A stretch of DNA of 64,000 nucleotides, taken from positions 120,628-184,627 of the forward strand of contig NZ_FCOG02000004.1 of assembly GCF_001544975.2 (NCBI RefSeq). Reading direction: 5' to 3'. Shown one piece after another: positions 42,675-52,753 of this stretch. The DNA is from Caballeronia arationis (GTDB lineage: Bacteria; Pseudomonadota; Gammaproteobacteria; Burkholderiales; Burkholderiaceae). Each line of letters opens with the position of its first letter. Positions within the stretch are counted from its first letter, which is position 1. The notes below the pieces were generated by a model, which saw nothing but the letters and a program-made list of their open reading frames with translations, had not been told where the DNA came from and did not search any database. A program made the position numbers and the translations under genes.

Positions 42675-44312
42675 ATGACCCGCTTCAACTGGCAAAACCC
42701 GTATCCGACACCGCGCCTGCCCGTCTTCGCCCGCAACATCGTTTCGACTTCGCATCCGCTTGCTGCGCAGGCCGGTCTGCGCATGTTCTGGAAGGGCGGT
42801 AACGCCGTCGATGCAGCGATCGCCGCCGCGGCCGCTATCACCGTCGTCGAGCCGGTATCGTGCGGCCTGGGCGGCGATGCGTTCGCGCTCGTCTGGGACG
42901 GCGCGAAGCTGCACGGCCTGAATGCATCGGGCGTTTCGCCGGCGGCGTGGAATGTCGACTACTTCAAACGCAAGTACGGCGAGGAGAACGGCCTCGCGAA
43001 CCAGCCAAAGCGCGGCTGGGACGCGGTCACCGTGCCAGGCGTGATCGCGGGCTGGGAAGCGCTGCACGCGAAATTCGGCTCGCTGCCTTTCGGCGACCTG
43101 ATGGAACCGGCGATCGAAATTGCCGAGCGCGGGCATGCGGTGGCGAGCATCGTTGCGTACAAGTGGGCGGCGGCCGTGCCGGAACTGAAGGACCAGCCCG
43201 GTTTCGCCGATGTTTTCATGCCGCGCGGCCGCGCGCCCGAGATCAGCGAACTAGTCCGCTTTCCCGGCCACGCGAAGACGTTGCGCAAGCTCGCGGAGCA
43301 AGGCCCGCGTGCTTTCTACGAAGGCGAGATCGCCGAGCGCATCGCCGCGTATGCGAAGGATGGCGGCGCGGCGCTGACCGCCGCCGACCTGCGCAGCTAC
43401 CGGGCCGACTGGGTCGAGCCGATCAGCAAGGACTATCGCGGTCACACGGTGCACGAAATTCCGCCGAACGGACAGGGCATCGCCGCGCTGATCGCGCTCG
43501 GCATCCTCGACAAGTTCGACGTCAACGCGCTCACTGTCGATCGCATCGAGTCGCAGCACCTGCAGATCGAGGCGATGAAGCTCGCATTCGCCGACGTGTA
43601 TCGCTATGTCGCCGATCCGCGCTCGATGGAAGTGACGCCCGAGCAGATGCTCGACGACGCCTATCTGATCGAACGCGCGAAGCTGATCAATCCGAAGAAG
43701 GCCACGCAGTTCGGCTTCGGCATGCCGAAGGCGGGCGGCACGATCTATATGTCGGTCGCGGACGAGCGCGGCATGATGGTGAGCTTCATTCAGTCCAACT
43801 ACATGGGCTTCGGCTCGGGCGTCGTCGTGCCCGACACGGGCATCTCGCTTCAGAACCGCGGCTGCGGGTTCTCGATGGACCCGAAGTCGGCGAACGTCGT
43901 CGAAGGCGGCAAGCGGCCGTTCCACACGATCATCCCGGCATTCCTCACGCAGAAAGTCGACGGCAGGCACGAGGCGGTGATGAGCTTCGGCGTCATGGGC
44001 GGCGACATGCAGCCGCAAGGCCATCTGCAATCGATCGTGCGGATGCTCGACTACGGCCAGCAGCCGCAGGCTGCCTGCGACGCGCCGCGCTGGAAGGTGA
44101 ACCACGATTTCACCATCGACATCGAATCGACGCTCTCCGCCGAAACCGCGCGCGCGCTCGAAGGGCTCGGCCACACAATCAAGTCGGTCGACGACCCCTA
44201 CATGGACTTCGGCTCGGGGCAGTACATCTGGAAGCTGGACCGCAATGACCCGGAACGCGGTTACGTCGCGGCAAGCGACAGCCGGCGCGACGGGCTCGCT
44301 GCCGGATTCTGA
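42675..44312 (+). CDS. ggt: Gamma-glutamyltransferase family protein
   Basis: A 545-residue Ntn-hydrolase that would self-cleave into two chains and act on gamma-glutamyl compounds or acylated substrates. Family marks are GGNAVDAAIAAAAAITVVEPVSCGLGGDAF and GFGSGVVVPDTGISLQNRG. The expected autocleavage threonine is Thr356 in AGGTIYMSVADERG, but the classic TTHYS reads TIYMS here, as in YwrD-like members rather than true Ggt. No signal peptide is seen, so it may be cytosolic. Start ATG 42675 chosen; GTG 42645 is also open. The symbol is used loosely. Confidence 0.85.
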   Translation: MTRFNWQNPYPTPRLPVFARNIVSTSHPLAAQAGLRMFWKGGNAVDAAIAAAAAITVVEPVSCGLGGDAFALVWDGAKLHGLNASGVSPAAWNVDYFKRKYGEENGLANQPKRGWDAVTVPGVIAGWEALHAKFGSLPFGDLMEPAIEIAERGHAVASIVAYKWAAAVPELKDQPGFADVFMPRGRAPEISELVRFPGHAKTLRKLAEQGPRAFYEGEIAERIAAYAKDGGAALTAADLRSYRADWVEPISKDYRGHTVHEIPPNGQGIAALIALGILDKFDVNALTVDRIESQHLQIEAMKLAFADVYRYVADPRSMEVTPEQMLDDAYLIERAKLINPKKATQFGFGMPKAGGTIYMSVADERGMMVSFIQSNYMGFGSGVVVPDTGISLQNRGCGFSMDPKSANVVEGGKRPFHTIIPAFLTQKVDGRHEAVMSFGVMGGDMQPQGHLQSIVRMLDYGQQPQAACDAPRWKVNHDFTIDIESTLSAETARALEGLGHTIKSVDDPYMDFGSGQYIWKLDRNDPERGYVAASDSRRDGLAAGF

Positions 44313-44773
44313 TCCTGCGCCCGCGCATCGGCGGGCGGTTCATACCTGATTGCGTTCGTTCCATCCGCATGCCTTCGGCAGCGGGTGAGGACGACGCTTG
44401 TCCGCAACATCAAAAGGACAGCCCGTCCCGGTGGTGCCCAAAAGGGGCGGTCTTCGGACCGCTTTCGACGTTTACAGAATGCTGTTTCAGTTCGGCCATA
44501 TTTGTCAAAAAAACGGGGCCGCGGAACGAACTGTGCTCATTAGAGTGCCGCGATTAGGAACTGTGACTGCATTTCACGAGTCTGTGAGTAGTCTGCAAAC
44601 TCGTTGCAGGACGGCTAAGATGCAAAAGCAATGCCGTCAATGGCCCGTTCATCGGCCGCTTCACCGGCCCGATGAAGCATTTCGAAGACGCTGCGACGGA
44701 ACCGTTCGCGGCTTACCTGAACCTCCGCCTTCACGTTCGGCGACGTGTTCAGTGCAGCTTGGGAGCGCGATAG
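44313..44773. other. 461-bp stretch between ggt and the ferritin-like gene
   Basis: No gene with recognisable content is seen; a 128-codon open frame (44398-44784) has arginine-rich, low-quality composition and overlaps the next start. The segment 44480-44600 is less GC-rich than its flanks and probably carries the promoter for the downstream gene. Confidence 0.4.
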
Positions 44774-45601
44774 ATGCACACTGACAATACCCATGTGATG
44801 CCATGGCGAATCGAGGACATCGATTTGAGCCGTATCGACCGGCACAAGGCTGTGTCGAATGAGCATCTGCTTTTGTTACTGTGTGCCTGCTCGTTCATCG
44901 AGAGCGGCACCGATCTGTACACGAGTAACCTCAGCAAGTATTTCAACGACGATCCGGAGATTTCCGCGTGGCTCAATAATGAGTGGGAGCCCGAGGAGAT
45001 GCAGCATGGGCGCGCGTTAAAGACCTACATCCATCACGTGTGGCCAGAGTTCGACTGGGACACCGCATTCCGGAATTTTTTCGCGGAGTATTCGCTCACC
45101 TGCTCCATGGAAGATTTCGAGAAGAAGCGGGCGCTCGAGATGGTGGCGCGCTGCGTCGTCGAGACGGGCACGGCTACGCTTTATCGTGCGATCAACGAAT
45201 GTTCCGACGAACCGGTGCTGAAGCAGATCACCGACAACATTCGTACCGACGAAGTCCGCCATTACAAGCATTTCTTCCGCTTTTTCAAGAAGTACAACCG
45301 GATCGAAGGCAACGGACGCATGGCAGTGCTGGGCGCGCTGATGCGCCGCGTGCTGGAGCTCAAGAACGAGGATTCGGAAATCGCGCTGCGACACGTGTTC
45401 GCGATCCGCTATCCGGAGCGCGTGCGCGACTCGGCTTACAACCGCGAACTGTCGGCGCATGTGAACAAGCTCGTGCGGCGTAACCTGTCCGCCGACATGT
45501 GCGTGAAAATGCTGCTGAAGCCGCTCGATCTGCCCGCGCGCATCCAGCCGGGCGTGCTTTATCCGCTCGCGAAGATCACGCAGCACGTGTTCTTCCGCTA
45601 G
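44774..45601 (+). CDS. Ferritin-like diiron protein of unknown function
   Basis: The 275-residue protein keeps a complete four-helix diiron ligand set: Glu43 (FIESGTDLY), Glu75-x-x-His78 (WEPEEMQHGR), Glu130 (VVETGTATLY) and Glu160-x-x-His163 (RTDEVRHYKHF). That pattern is shared by acyl-ACP desaturase-like and other ferritin-like oxidoreductases. The remainder after residue 180 is basic and helical. There is no signal peptide, and the gene stands alone before a strong terminator, so context gives no pathway. An oxidase, oxygenase or desaturase role is possible. Confidence 0.85.
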   Translation: MHTDNTHVMPWRIEDIDLSRIDRHKAVSNEHLLLLLCACSFIESGTDLYTSNLSKYFNDDPEISAWLNNEWEPEEMQHGRALKTYIHHVWPEFDWDTAFRNFFAEYSLTCSMEDFEKKRALEMVARCVVETGTATLYRAINECSDEPVLKQITDNIRTDEVRHYKHFFRFFKKYNRIEGNGRMAVLGALMRRVLELKNEDSEIALRHVFAIRYPERVRDSAYNRELSAHVNKLVRRNLSADMCVKMLLKPLDLPARIQPGVLYPLAKITQHVFFR

Positions 45602-45638
45602 GCTTGAAGCGTCCGCGCCGGCCGGCTCGAGTCGCATG

Positions 45639-45671
45639 CGAAAGGCCCGCTGCTGCGGGCCTTTCGTTTTT
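45639..45671 (+). terminator. Intrinsic terminator after the ferritin-like gene
   Basis: A 12-pair stem CGAAAGGCCCGC/GCGGGCCTTTCG with a TGCT loop is followed by five T. It starts 37 bp after the stop codon. Confidence 0.92.
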
Positions 45672-45693
45672 CAACCATCGGAAGAGAACGCCC

Positions 45694-46159
45694 ATGACCC
45701 AGTCCGATTCCGCCCGCTCGCGGCCCATCGAGCAGAGCGCGTTCGACGAGTGGCCGCCCGAGTTGCGTTCGCTCTTCGACGGCACGTCCATCGAGACCAA
45801 AGGTGGCTTCACGGCGTCGCTTCTCGCCGTCGATGAGGCGGGGCGCGTGCGCACGTCGCTCCTGAGCCTCGGCGAACTGGCGCGCGGCGCAGGCGATCGC
45901 CTCAACGGGTCGCGCGACGCTCACATTCGTCTTCGACGCAGCGTTCTTTCAGGTTCAACTGGAGGCGCGCCCGGTGCCGCTCGATGACACGCCGCTCGCG
46001 TGCTTTGTCTCGACGATCGAGACGGGCGAGTGGCAGCGCGTCGGCTACGCGCGGCTGACGGGTGGGATCGTTTTCGAACTGGATGACGGCGAGGCCGTGA
46101 TGACACGCTGGCGCGCGCAAGTGGAGATGCTGAAGCGGGCGGCGAGCGCCGCCGCTTGA
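45694..46159 (+). pseudogene. Decayed pyridoxamine 5'-phosphate oxidase family gene (internal deletion and frame change)
   Basis: The first part reads MTQSDSARSRPIEQSAFDEWPPELRSLFDG to VRTSLLSLGEL in one frame. The rest continues in the next frame as AIASTGRATLTF, AAFFQVQLEARPVPLDD and WQRVGYARLTGGIVFELDD up to a TGA at 46157. Between them (about 45871-45890) some 15-20 residues expected in the FMN-binding split-barrel core are missing and the frame changes. As read, translation would end at 45987 with an unrelated tail. Family name comes from recognition of both halves; loss of function is inferred. Confidence 0.7.
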
Positions 46160-46208
46160 TAGACGCGCGGGCGCTCGTTCATCGAACGGGGCCCGCGTTG
46201 CTGCAGAT

Positions 46209-47693
<1,485 letters not shown>

Positions 47694-47960
47694 AGAGTGT
47701 TCGCACTTTCGGTATGACGACCGGCGCTGACGCTTCATGGCCGCCAATGCGGCCTGTGCGCTGACATCAGCGCGCGGGCGACGATCGAGGAAATCGGGCG
47801 GCATGGCGTCCGGCGCGCATTTGCGCTACCGGGCACATCGAAGATGCCGCGAAGTTCGGCGCGCTATCAAAACACGTCGACTGGCGTTAAGTTGCATCCG
47901 GAACATCGCGATGCGTTCCGCGCAGCGCGCGGCTCGCGTCACGAGCGTCTCATGCACGTG

Positions 47961-48581
47961 TTACGCGACGTAGCGCGCCACGCTGACGAATTGACACAGG
48001 CTGCCTGCCAGCACGAACAGGTGCCAGATACCGTGGCCGTGCCGGATGCGCTCGTCGTTGATGAAAAAATAGATACCGGCGCTATAGATCACGCCGCCCG
48101 CCACCAGCCACGCAGTGCCTGCGGGCGGCAGCGCCGAAACGAGCGGACGGACGGCTACGAGCGCGAGCCAGCCCATCAACACGTAAAGCACCATCGAAAC
48201 GCTGCGGGTTCGGCGCCCGAGCGTGAGTTCCTGCACGATGCCGAGGACAGCAAGCCCCCAGCTCACACCAAACAGCGACCAGCCCCAGGGACCACGCAAC
48301 GTGACGAGCGTGAACGGGGTGTAGCTGCCTGCGATCAGCAAGTAGATTGCCGAATGATCGCATTTTTGCAGTATCGCCTTGACGCGCGGATTACGCGCCC
48401 AGTGATACAGCGTCGAAATTGCGTACAGCGCGAAAAGCATCGCGCCGTAGATCGCGAAGCTCACGATCTTGTACGGATCGCCTTCGAACGAGGCCATCGT
48501 GACGAGCGCCGCCAGTCCTGCCACCGACAGCACCGTGCCGATCAGGTGGCTGATACTGTTGAACCGCTCGCCAAAATACAT
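47961..48581 (-). CDS. Hemolysin III family (PAQR/TrhA) membrane protein
   Basis: A 206-residue, seven-segment membrane protein of the HlyIII/YqfA type. The family residues are visible: FNSISHLIGT in segment 1, ALYAISTLYHW, DHSAIYLLIAGSYTPF and the C-terminal HGHGIWHLFVLAGS, which together hold the conserved His and Asp of a putative metal site. E. coli TrhA is linked to membrane energetics, but the chemistry is not settled. Confidence 0.92.
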   Translation of the reverse strand: MYFGERFNSISHLIGTVLSVAGLAALVTMASFEGDPYKIVSFAIYGAMLFALYAISTLYHWARNPRVKAILQKCDHSAIYLLIAGSYTPFTLVTLRGPWGWSLFGVSWGLAVLGIVQELTLGRRTRSVSMVLYVLMGWLALVAVRPLVSALPPAGTAWLVAGGVIYSAGIYFFINDERIRHGHGIWHLFVLAGSLCQFVSVARYVA

Positions 48582-48778
48582 TGCACTTCCTCGTTGCGCC
48601 TTGCTTCGCTGTTTCTGCCCGCATCATGCCTTGCATGGACAAAAGCGGCGTCGATACAGGCACATGACAAAGCGCCGCAAGCTAGATCTGGAAAGCACTT
48701 GGCCACCAAAGACAAGGGGCGCGGCCCCGACTCGAAGGCTGCGCCCCAGCATCTATTGTACGCTGTCTGCGTTTATTG

Positions 48779-50074
48779 TCAGTCGAGCGGCGCCGATCTC
48801 AGATTGCTGACCTGTTGCGGCGACACCGGCGTACCGTGGTTGCCCCACGACATACGGATGTACGTCACGACCGCAGCGACTTCCGTATCCGACAGCGCCT
48901 GCGCGAACGGCGGCATGCCGTGCGGCATCGGGTTGCCGCCCGTGCTCGGCGGATAACCGCCGTTGAGCGTCATGCGGATCGGGTTGACGGCCGACTGCAT
49001 CTGGATCGACGGGTTGTTTGCAAGCGGCGGATAGGCCGGCGGCTTGCCGAGGCCGTTCTCCGCGTGACACTTCGCGCAGTTCTCCGTATAGACCTTCTTG
49101 CCCATCTGCAACAGTTCGGTGCCGAACTTCTCCGACGTCTCGAGCTGCATCGTTTCCGGCGCTTCCTTCTTCTGCGGGATCGACTTGAGATACGTCGACA
49201 TCGCGTTGATGTCCGCGTCGGACATGTACTGCAGGCTGTTGTGGACCACTTCGGCCATCGGACCGAACACCGCGCCACGCTGCGACACGCCGGTCTTCAA
49301 CAGGTCGTTGATGTCCTTGATGTCCCAGTCGCCGAGGCCGGCTTCCTTGTTCGACGTCAGCGACGGCGCATACCAGTTCTGCAGCGGGATCAGGCCGCCG
49401 GCGAACGCCGCCGAGCTGACCGGGCCGCCCATCGCGTTGATCGACGTGTGGCACATGCCGCAATGGCCGAGGCCTTCGACGAGATACGCGCCGCGGTTCC
49501 ATTCGACCGACTTCGTCGGATCCGGCTTGTACTCGCCTTCGCTGAAGAACAGCGTGCGCCAGCCGATCAGCAGGTTGCGGTTGTTGAACGGGAAGCGCAG
49601 TTCGTGCGGACGGCTCGCGACGGACACCGGCGTGACCGAGCGCAGGTACGCGTAGATCGAGTCCGAGTCGGCGCGCGTGACCTTCGTGTAGCTCGTGAAA
49701 GGGAAGCCCGGGTAGAGCAGGCTGCCGTCCTTCGAGCGGCCCGTGTGCATCGCGCGATAGAAGTCATCCGACGTCCACTTGCCGATGCCATACTGGTCGT
49801 CCGGCGTGATGTTCGGCGTGAACATCGTGCCGAACGGCGTGGCCATCGGCAGGCCGCCCGCGAATTCCTTGCCGCCGCGCACCGTGTGGCACGCGATACA
49901 GTCGCCGGCGCGGGCGAGATACTCGCCTTGCTTGATGAGCGCGGCCTTGTCGGCGGGCGTGGCCGCGATGGCGCCGCCCGAATGGAGATTGTCGCCGCCC
50001 GACCAGAGGACGGCGCCGGCTGCGACGGCTGCCACGACGACAGCCGAGAGTGCGAACAGGGACTTGCGTTTCAT
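48779..50074 (-). CDS. Triheme c-type cytochrome (dehydrogenase cytochrome subunit type)
   Basis: A 431-residue exported cytochrome with an N-terminal membrane anchor/signal (LFALSAVVVAAVAAGAVLW) and three CXXCH heme sites: CIACHTV, CGMCHTS and CAKCHAE. Spacing is that of the AdhB/gluconate-dehydrogenase cytochrome subunits that carry electrons from periplasmic dehydrogenases to quinone. No dehydrogenase gene lies beside it, so its partner is unknown. It follows a diheme cytochrome gene by 21 bp. Confidence 0.9.
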   Translation of the reverse strand: MKRKSLFALSAVVVAAVAAGAVLWSGGDNLHSGGAIAATPADKAALIKQGEYLARAGDCIACHTVRGGKEFAGGLPMATPFGTMFTPNITPDDQYGIGKWTSDDFYRAMHTGRSKDGSLLYPGFPFTSYTKVTRADSDSIYAYLRSVTPVSVASRPHELRFPFNNRNLLIGWRTLFFSEGEYKPDPTKSVEWNRGAYLVEGLGHCGMCHTSINAMGGPVSSAAFAGGLIPLQNWYAPSLTSNKEAGLGDWDIKDINDLLKTGVSQRGAVFGPMAEVVHNSLQYMSDADINAMSTYLKSIPQKKEAPETMQLETSEKFGTELLQMGKKVYTENCAKCHAENGLGKPPAYPPLANNPSIQMQSAVNPIRMTLNGGYPPSTGGNPMPHGMPPFAQALSDTEVAAVVTYIRMSWGNHGTPVSPQQVSNLRSAPLD

Positions 50075-50095
50075 TGTGTTGTCGCTCCTCGCGCC

Positions 50096-50836
50096 TTATT
50101 GCGGTTCGCTGCCGCAGGTGAGCGGCATCTTCAACGAGCCAGCGGGCGCGGGCACCGGGTTGGCGGGTGCGGTTTGCGTCGAGAGCCATGCGGCGACGGC
50201 GGTGACGTCGTCGTCCGTCAGGCGGGAGGCGATTTGCTGCATGCAGTCGGGCGCCTTCGCGTGACGCGTGCCCGAACGCCATGCGCCAACCTGCGCGCTG
50301 ATGTAATCCGAGTGCAGGCCGACGAGACCCGGGATGGCCGGCTGCATGCCGGTCAGCGGCTTGCCGTGACAGGCGGCGCAGGCAGGAATCTGTTTCGATG
50401 TATCGCCGTTCAGCACGATCTGCTGGCCGCGCGCGAGAGTCGACTGCGACACGTTGCTCTTCGCGGGCTGCGGATACGGCGGACGCTGTTGCGAGAAGTA
50501 CGTCGCGATCTGATGAAGGTAGTCGTCCGAGAGATACGTGACGAGGTAGTTCATCGGCGGGTACTTGCGGCGCCCTTCGCGGAAGTTCTGCAACTGGTTG
50601 TACAGGTAGTCGGCCGGCTTGCCGGCAAGACGCGGGAAATAGTCGTTGTCCGTGCCTTCGCCGTGCACGCCGTGGCACGCGGTGCAGCCCTGCACGCGTG
50701 CGGCCATCGTATCAGGGGCGATCGGCTGGTTTTGCGCCTGCGCGGCATTGAAAGCGCCAGCGCCAATCAGTGCCAGGCCGAGCAACGAGGCGAGCAGCGG
50801 ACGGTATTTGCGTCTTGAAGACACGCGACACTCCAT
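50096..50836 (-). CDS. Diheme c-type cytochrome
   Basis: A 246-residue exported cytochrome with signal peptide (LLASLLGLALIGAGAFNAAQA) and two CXXCH sites, CTACHGV and CAACHGK, in two class I cytochrome c domains as in cytochrome c4. It is the first gene of a two-gene unit with the triheme protein, suggesting a shared periplasmic electron route to a terminal oxidase. Confidence 0.9.
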   Translation of the reverse strand: MECRVSSRRKYRPLLASLLGLALIGAGAFNAAQAQNQPIAPDTMAARVQGCTACHGVHGEGTDNDYFPRLAGKPADYLYNQLQNFREGRRKYPPMNYLVTYLSDDYLHQIATYFSQQRPPYPQPAKSNVSQSTLARGQQIVLNGDTSKQIPACAACHGKPLTGMQPAIPGLVGLHSDYISAQVGAWRSGTRHAKAPDCMQQIASRLTDDDVTAVAAWLSTQTAPANPVPAPAGSLKMPLTCGSEPQ

Positions 50837-51335
50837 GAAATTCGGGGACCTGCCGAGCTTCGTTCGGCTCGGTGCGAAAGTGGCGAACTACTCAGTAGCG
50901 TAGCTGCGATGCGCGAAGCTACTACCACAAAAGGCTCGACGAGCCTCTGATGCGACGCGGCATTCTATCATCGTTGCATGATGATGACTATTTGGGCTTG
51001 GCCTTCCACAGCGGGCGTTTCGGCGTTTCCGCGACAATTTGTCACGTAGTTTCGACGCGGATGATTGGTGTGGGGGATGAGATTGCCGAGGGCGCTTCGC
51101 GAGCTTTTTGCTCGCGTCGCATCGACAAACGCTCGACCCATGGCCACGCCGCTCGGGGCCAGCAAAAGTATCAAGGCGTTTCAATACGTGCATGCGAAGC
51201 GCCCGTTCGACTAGACTTCGCGGGCTGCATGCGTCCTTTCTTTTATTCCTGCCGACCGTTCTTTTCCTGCCTCCCGATGATGTCCGTATCGCAATCGCCC
51301 ATCCAGCATGCCCGCCCGACCACCGGGGAGCGCCC
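50837..51335. other. 499-bp non-coding stretch between the cytochromes and the CopD gene
   Basis: Divergent promoter region. A perfect seven-pair hairpin CGCGAGC-TTTTT-GCTCGCG (51098-51116) and a six-pair repeat GGCTCG/CGAGCC near 50925 are visible, neither with a following T-run. Open frames here are arginine-rich or are extensions of the CopD frame and show no recognisable domain. Confidence 0.4.
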
Positions 51336-52271
51336 ATGAACGACGACCCGCTCTGGCTCGCGCAGGTTGCCTTTGCCGCGCTCGGCGACATCGCTTTCGC
51401 CTCGACGCTCGGCGCCGTGCTGATGAACGGATGGCTTTCGAACGAGAAGGCCTTTGCCGCGGTCTCGCCGGCGCGCTTCGGCTGGGCGCGCGCGCGGCGC
51501 ATCGGTTCGGGCGGCGCGCTCGTGCTCGCGTTCGCGAATCTTGTGCTGCTGTGGCTGCAGGCGGCATCGATGAGCGGCGTGCCAGTCATGGAGGCGGGCG
51601 CGTCGGTGTGGGCTGTTCTCACGGCGACGCACGCCGGCGCCGGCTGGGCGATCGCGTTCGCCGGCAGCGTGCTGCTCGTGCTCGCCACCGCATCCGGCGC
51701 GCCGATGGGCGCCGGGCGGCTCGCATTCGCCGCGTTCGCTGCGCTCGTCGCGGCGGCGGGCAAGGCGTCGGTCGGACATGCGGCCGATGCCGGCGCCTTT
51801 TCGGCCGCCGAGGTCGTGCAGACGGTGCACCTGCTCGCGACGGGCGTCTGGGGCGGTGTCGTGATAGCGGGCGCGTTCGCGGTGTTGCCTGCGCTCGGGA
51901 CCTCGCTTGCGCGCGCGTTCCTGATCCGCATCGCCGGGAAGATGTCGGCGATGGCGGTGGTCGCGGTGGTGCTCGTCGTCGCGACCGGCATCTTCAATGC
52001 GCTGCGCGGGCTCGGCGGCGCGGCGAGCGTGTTGCAGGAAAGCGTCTGGGGACACGTGCTGATCGTGAAGGCCGTGCTCGTCGCGACGGCGCTGATCTTC
52101 GGAGGGCTCAACCGCTGGTCCGCCTTGCCGCGATTGCAGCGCACGGCATCGACGGTCGATGCGCATACCGTCACGAACGTGATGCGCGTAGAAGGCCTGC
52201 TGATGATCGGGGTGTTCGTGGCAGCATCCGTGCTGTCGCACAGCGTGCCGGGATTTGCGTTGGGCGGTTAG
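51336..52271 (+). CDS. copD: CopD-family membrane protein
   Basis: A 311-residue membrane protein with about eight hydrophobic segments; the C-terminal part is a CopD domain (VVQTVHLLATGVWGGVVIAG, WGHVLIVKAVLVATALIFGGLNR) of the type linked to copper import or handling. ATG 51336 has GGGGAG about seven bases upstream. No copC gene is adjacent, so a copper role is inferred only from the domain. Confidence 0.85.
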   Translation: MNDDPLWLAQVAFAALGDIAFASTLGAVLMNGWLSNEKAFAAVSPARFGWARARRIGSGGALVLAFANLVLLWLQAASMSGVPVMEAGASVWAVLTATHAGAGWAIAFAGSVLLVLATASGAPMGAGRLAFAAFAALVAAAGKASVGHAADAGAFSAAEVVQTVHLLATGVWGGVVIAGAFAVLPALGTSLARAFLIRIAGKMSAMAVVAVVLVVATGIFNALRGLGGAASVLQESVWGHVLIVKAVLVATALIFGGLNRWSALPRLQRTASTVDAHTVTNVMRVEGLLMIGVFVAASVLSHSVPGFALGG

Positions 52272-52336
52272 GTAGACCCTGCGGTTTCGACTGGCTTGCC
52301 GCTCGCCGCTCGGCAGGGCTCAGCCGGATCGCACGC

Positions 52337-52639
52337 TCATTCGTAGCCCAGCTTGTGACTGACGATCGGCGCGCAGAAGAGCGCCACGGCGCAACCTGCA
52401 GCCTTCCCCTGCAGTTCGACGAACGCCCGGTGCGATTCGGGCGCGAAGGCGAGCGCGTCGACGAGTTGTGGCAGGCAGAAGACCACGGCCGCGCCGATGA
52501 AACAGCGCGTGACCGTCGAGATGCGCCAGCCGTGCTGCACGCCGAGCGCCGCGCCGATCACGCGCATGACGCCGAACAGGACCAGCGCGCCGACGGCCAG
52601 CTGGGCTCGGACATACTCGTCAGGGAAGGCGTGATACAT
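52337..52639 (-). CDS. Small hypothetical membrane protein
   Basis: A 100-residue protein from ATG 52639 with three likely membrane segments (VRAQLAVGALVLFGVMRVIGAAL, RCFIGAAVVFCLPQLVDALAF and AAGCAVALFCAPIV). I do not recognise a family. GAGACGAG precedes the start. It converges on the CopD gene. Confidence 0.6.
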   Translation of the reverse strand: MYHAFPDEYVRAQLAVGALVLFGVMRVIGAALGVQHGWRISTVTRCFIGAAVVFCLPQLVDALAFAPESHRAFVELQGKAAGCAVALFCAPIVSHKLGYE

Positions 52640-52753
52640 GCTCGTCTCTCGGGGCGTTTGCAGGTCATGCAAGCATAACCCCAACTTCCGGACCGGTATG
52701 TATGCGAGGGCGCTAAAGCTGCCGAACGCCACAGCCTGAGCGCCGCACGCAGA

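Noticed and set aside
44398..44784. 128-codon frame between ggt and the ferritin-like gene
   Set aside because: Composition is not protein-like after the first third and it overlaps the start of the next gene.
51098..51116. Hairpin CGCGAGC-TTTTT-GCTCGCG as a terminator
   Set aside because: The T-run is in the loop, not after the stem, and no gene ends nearby.
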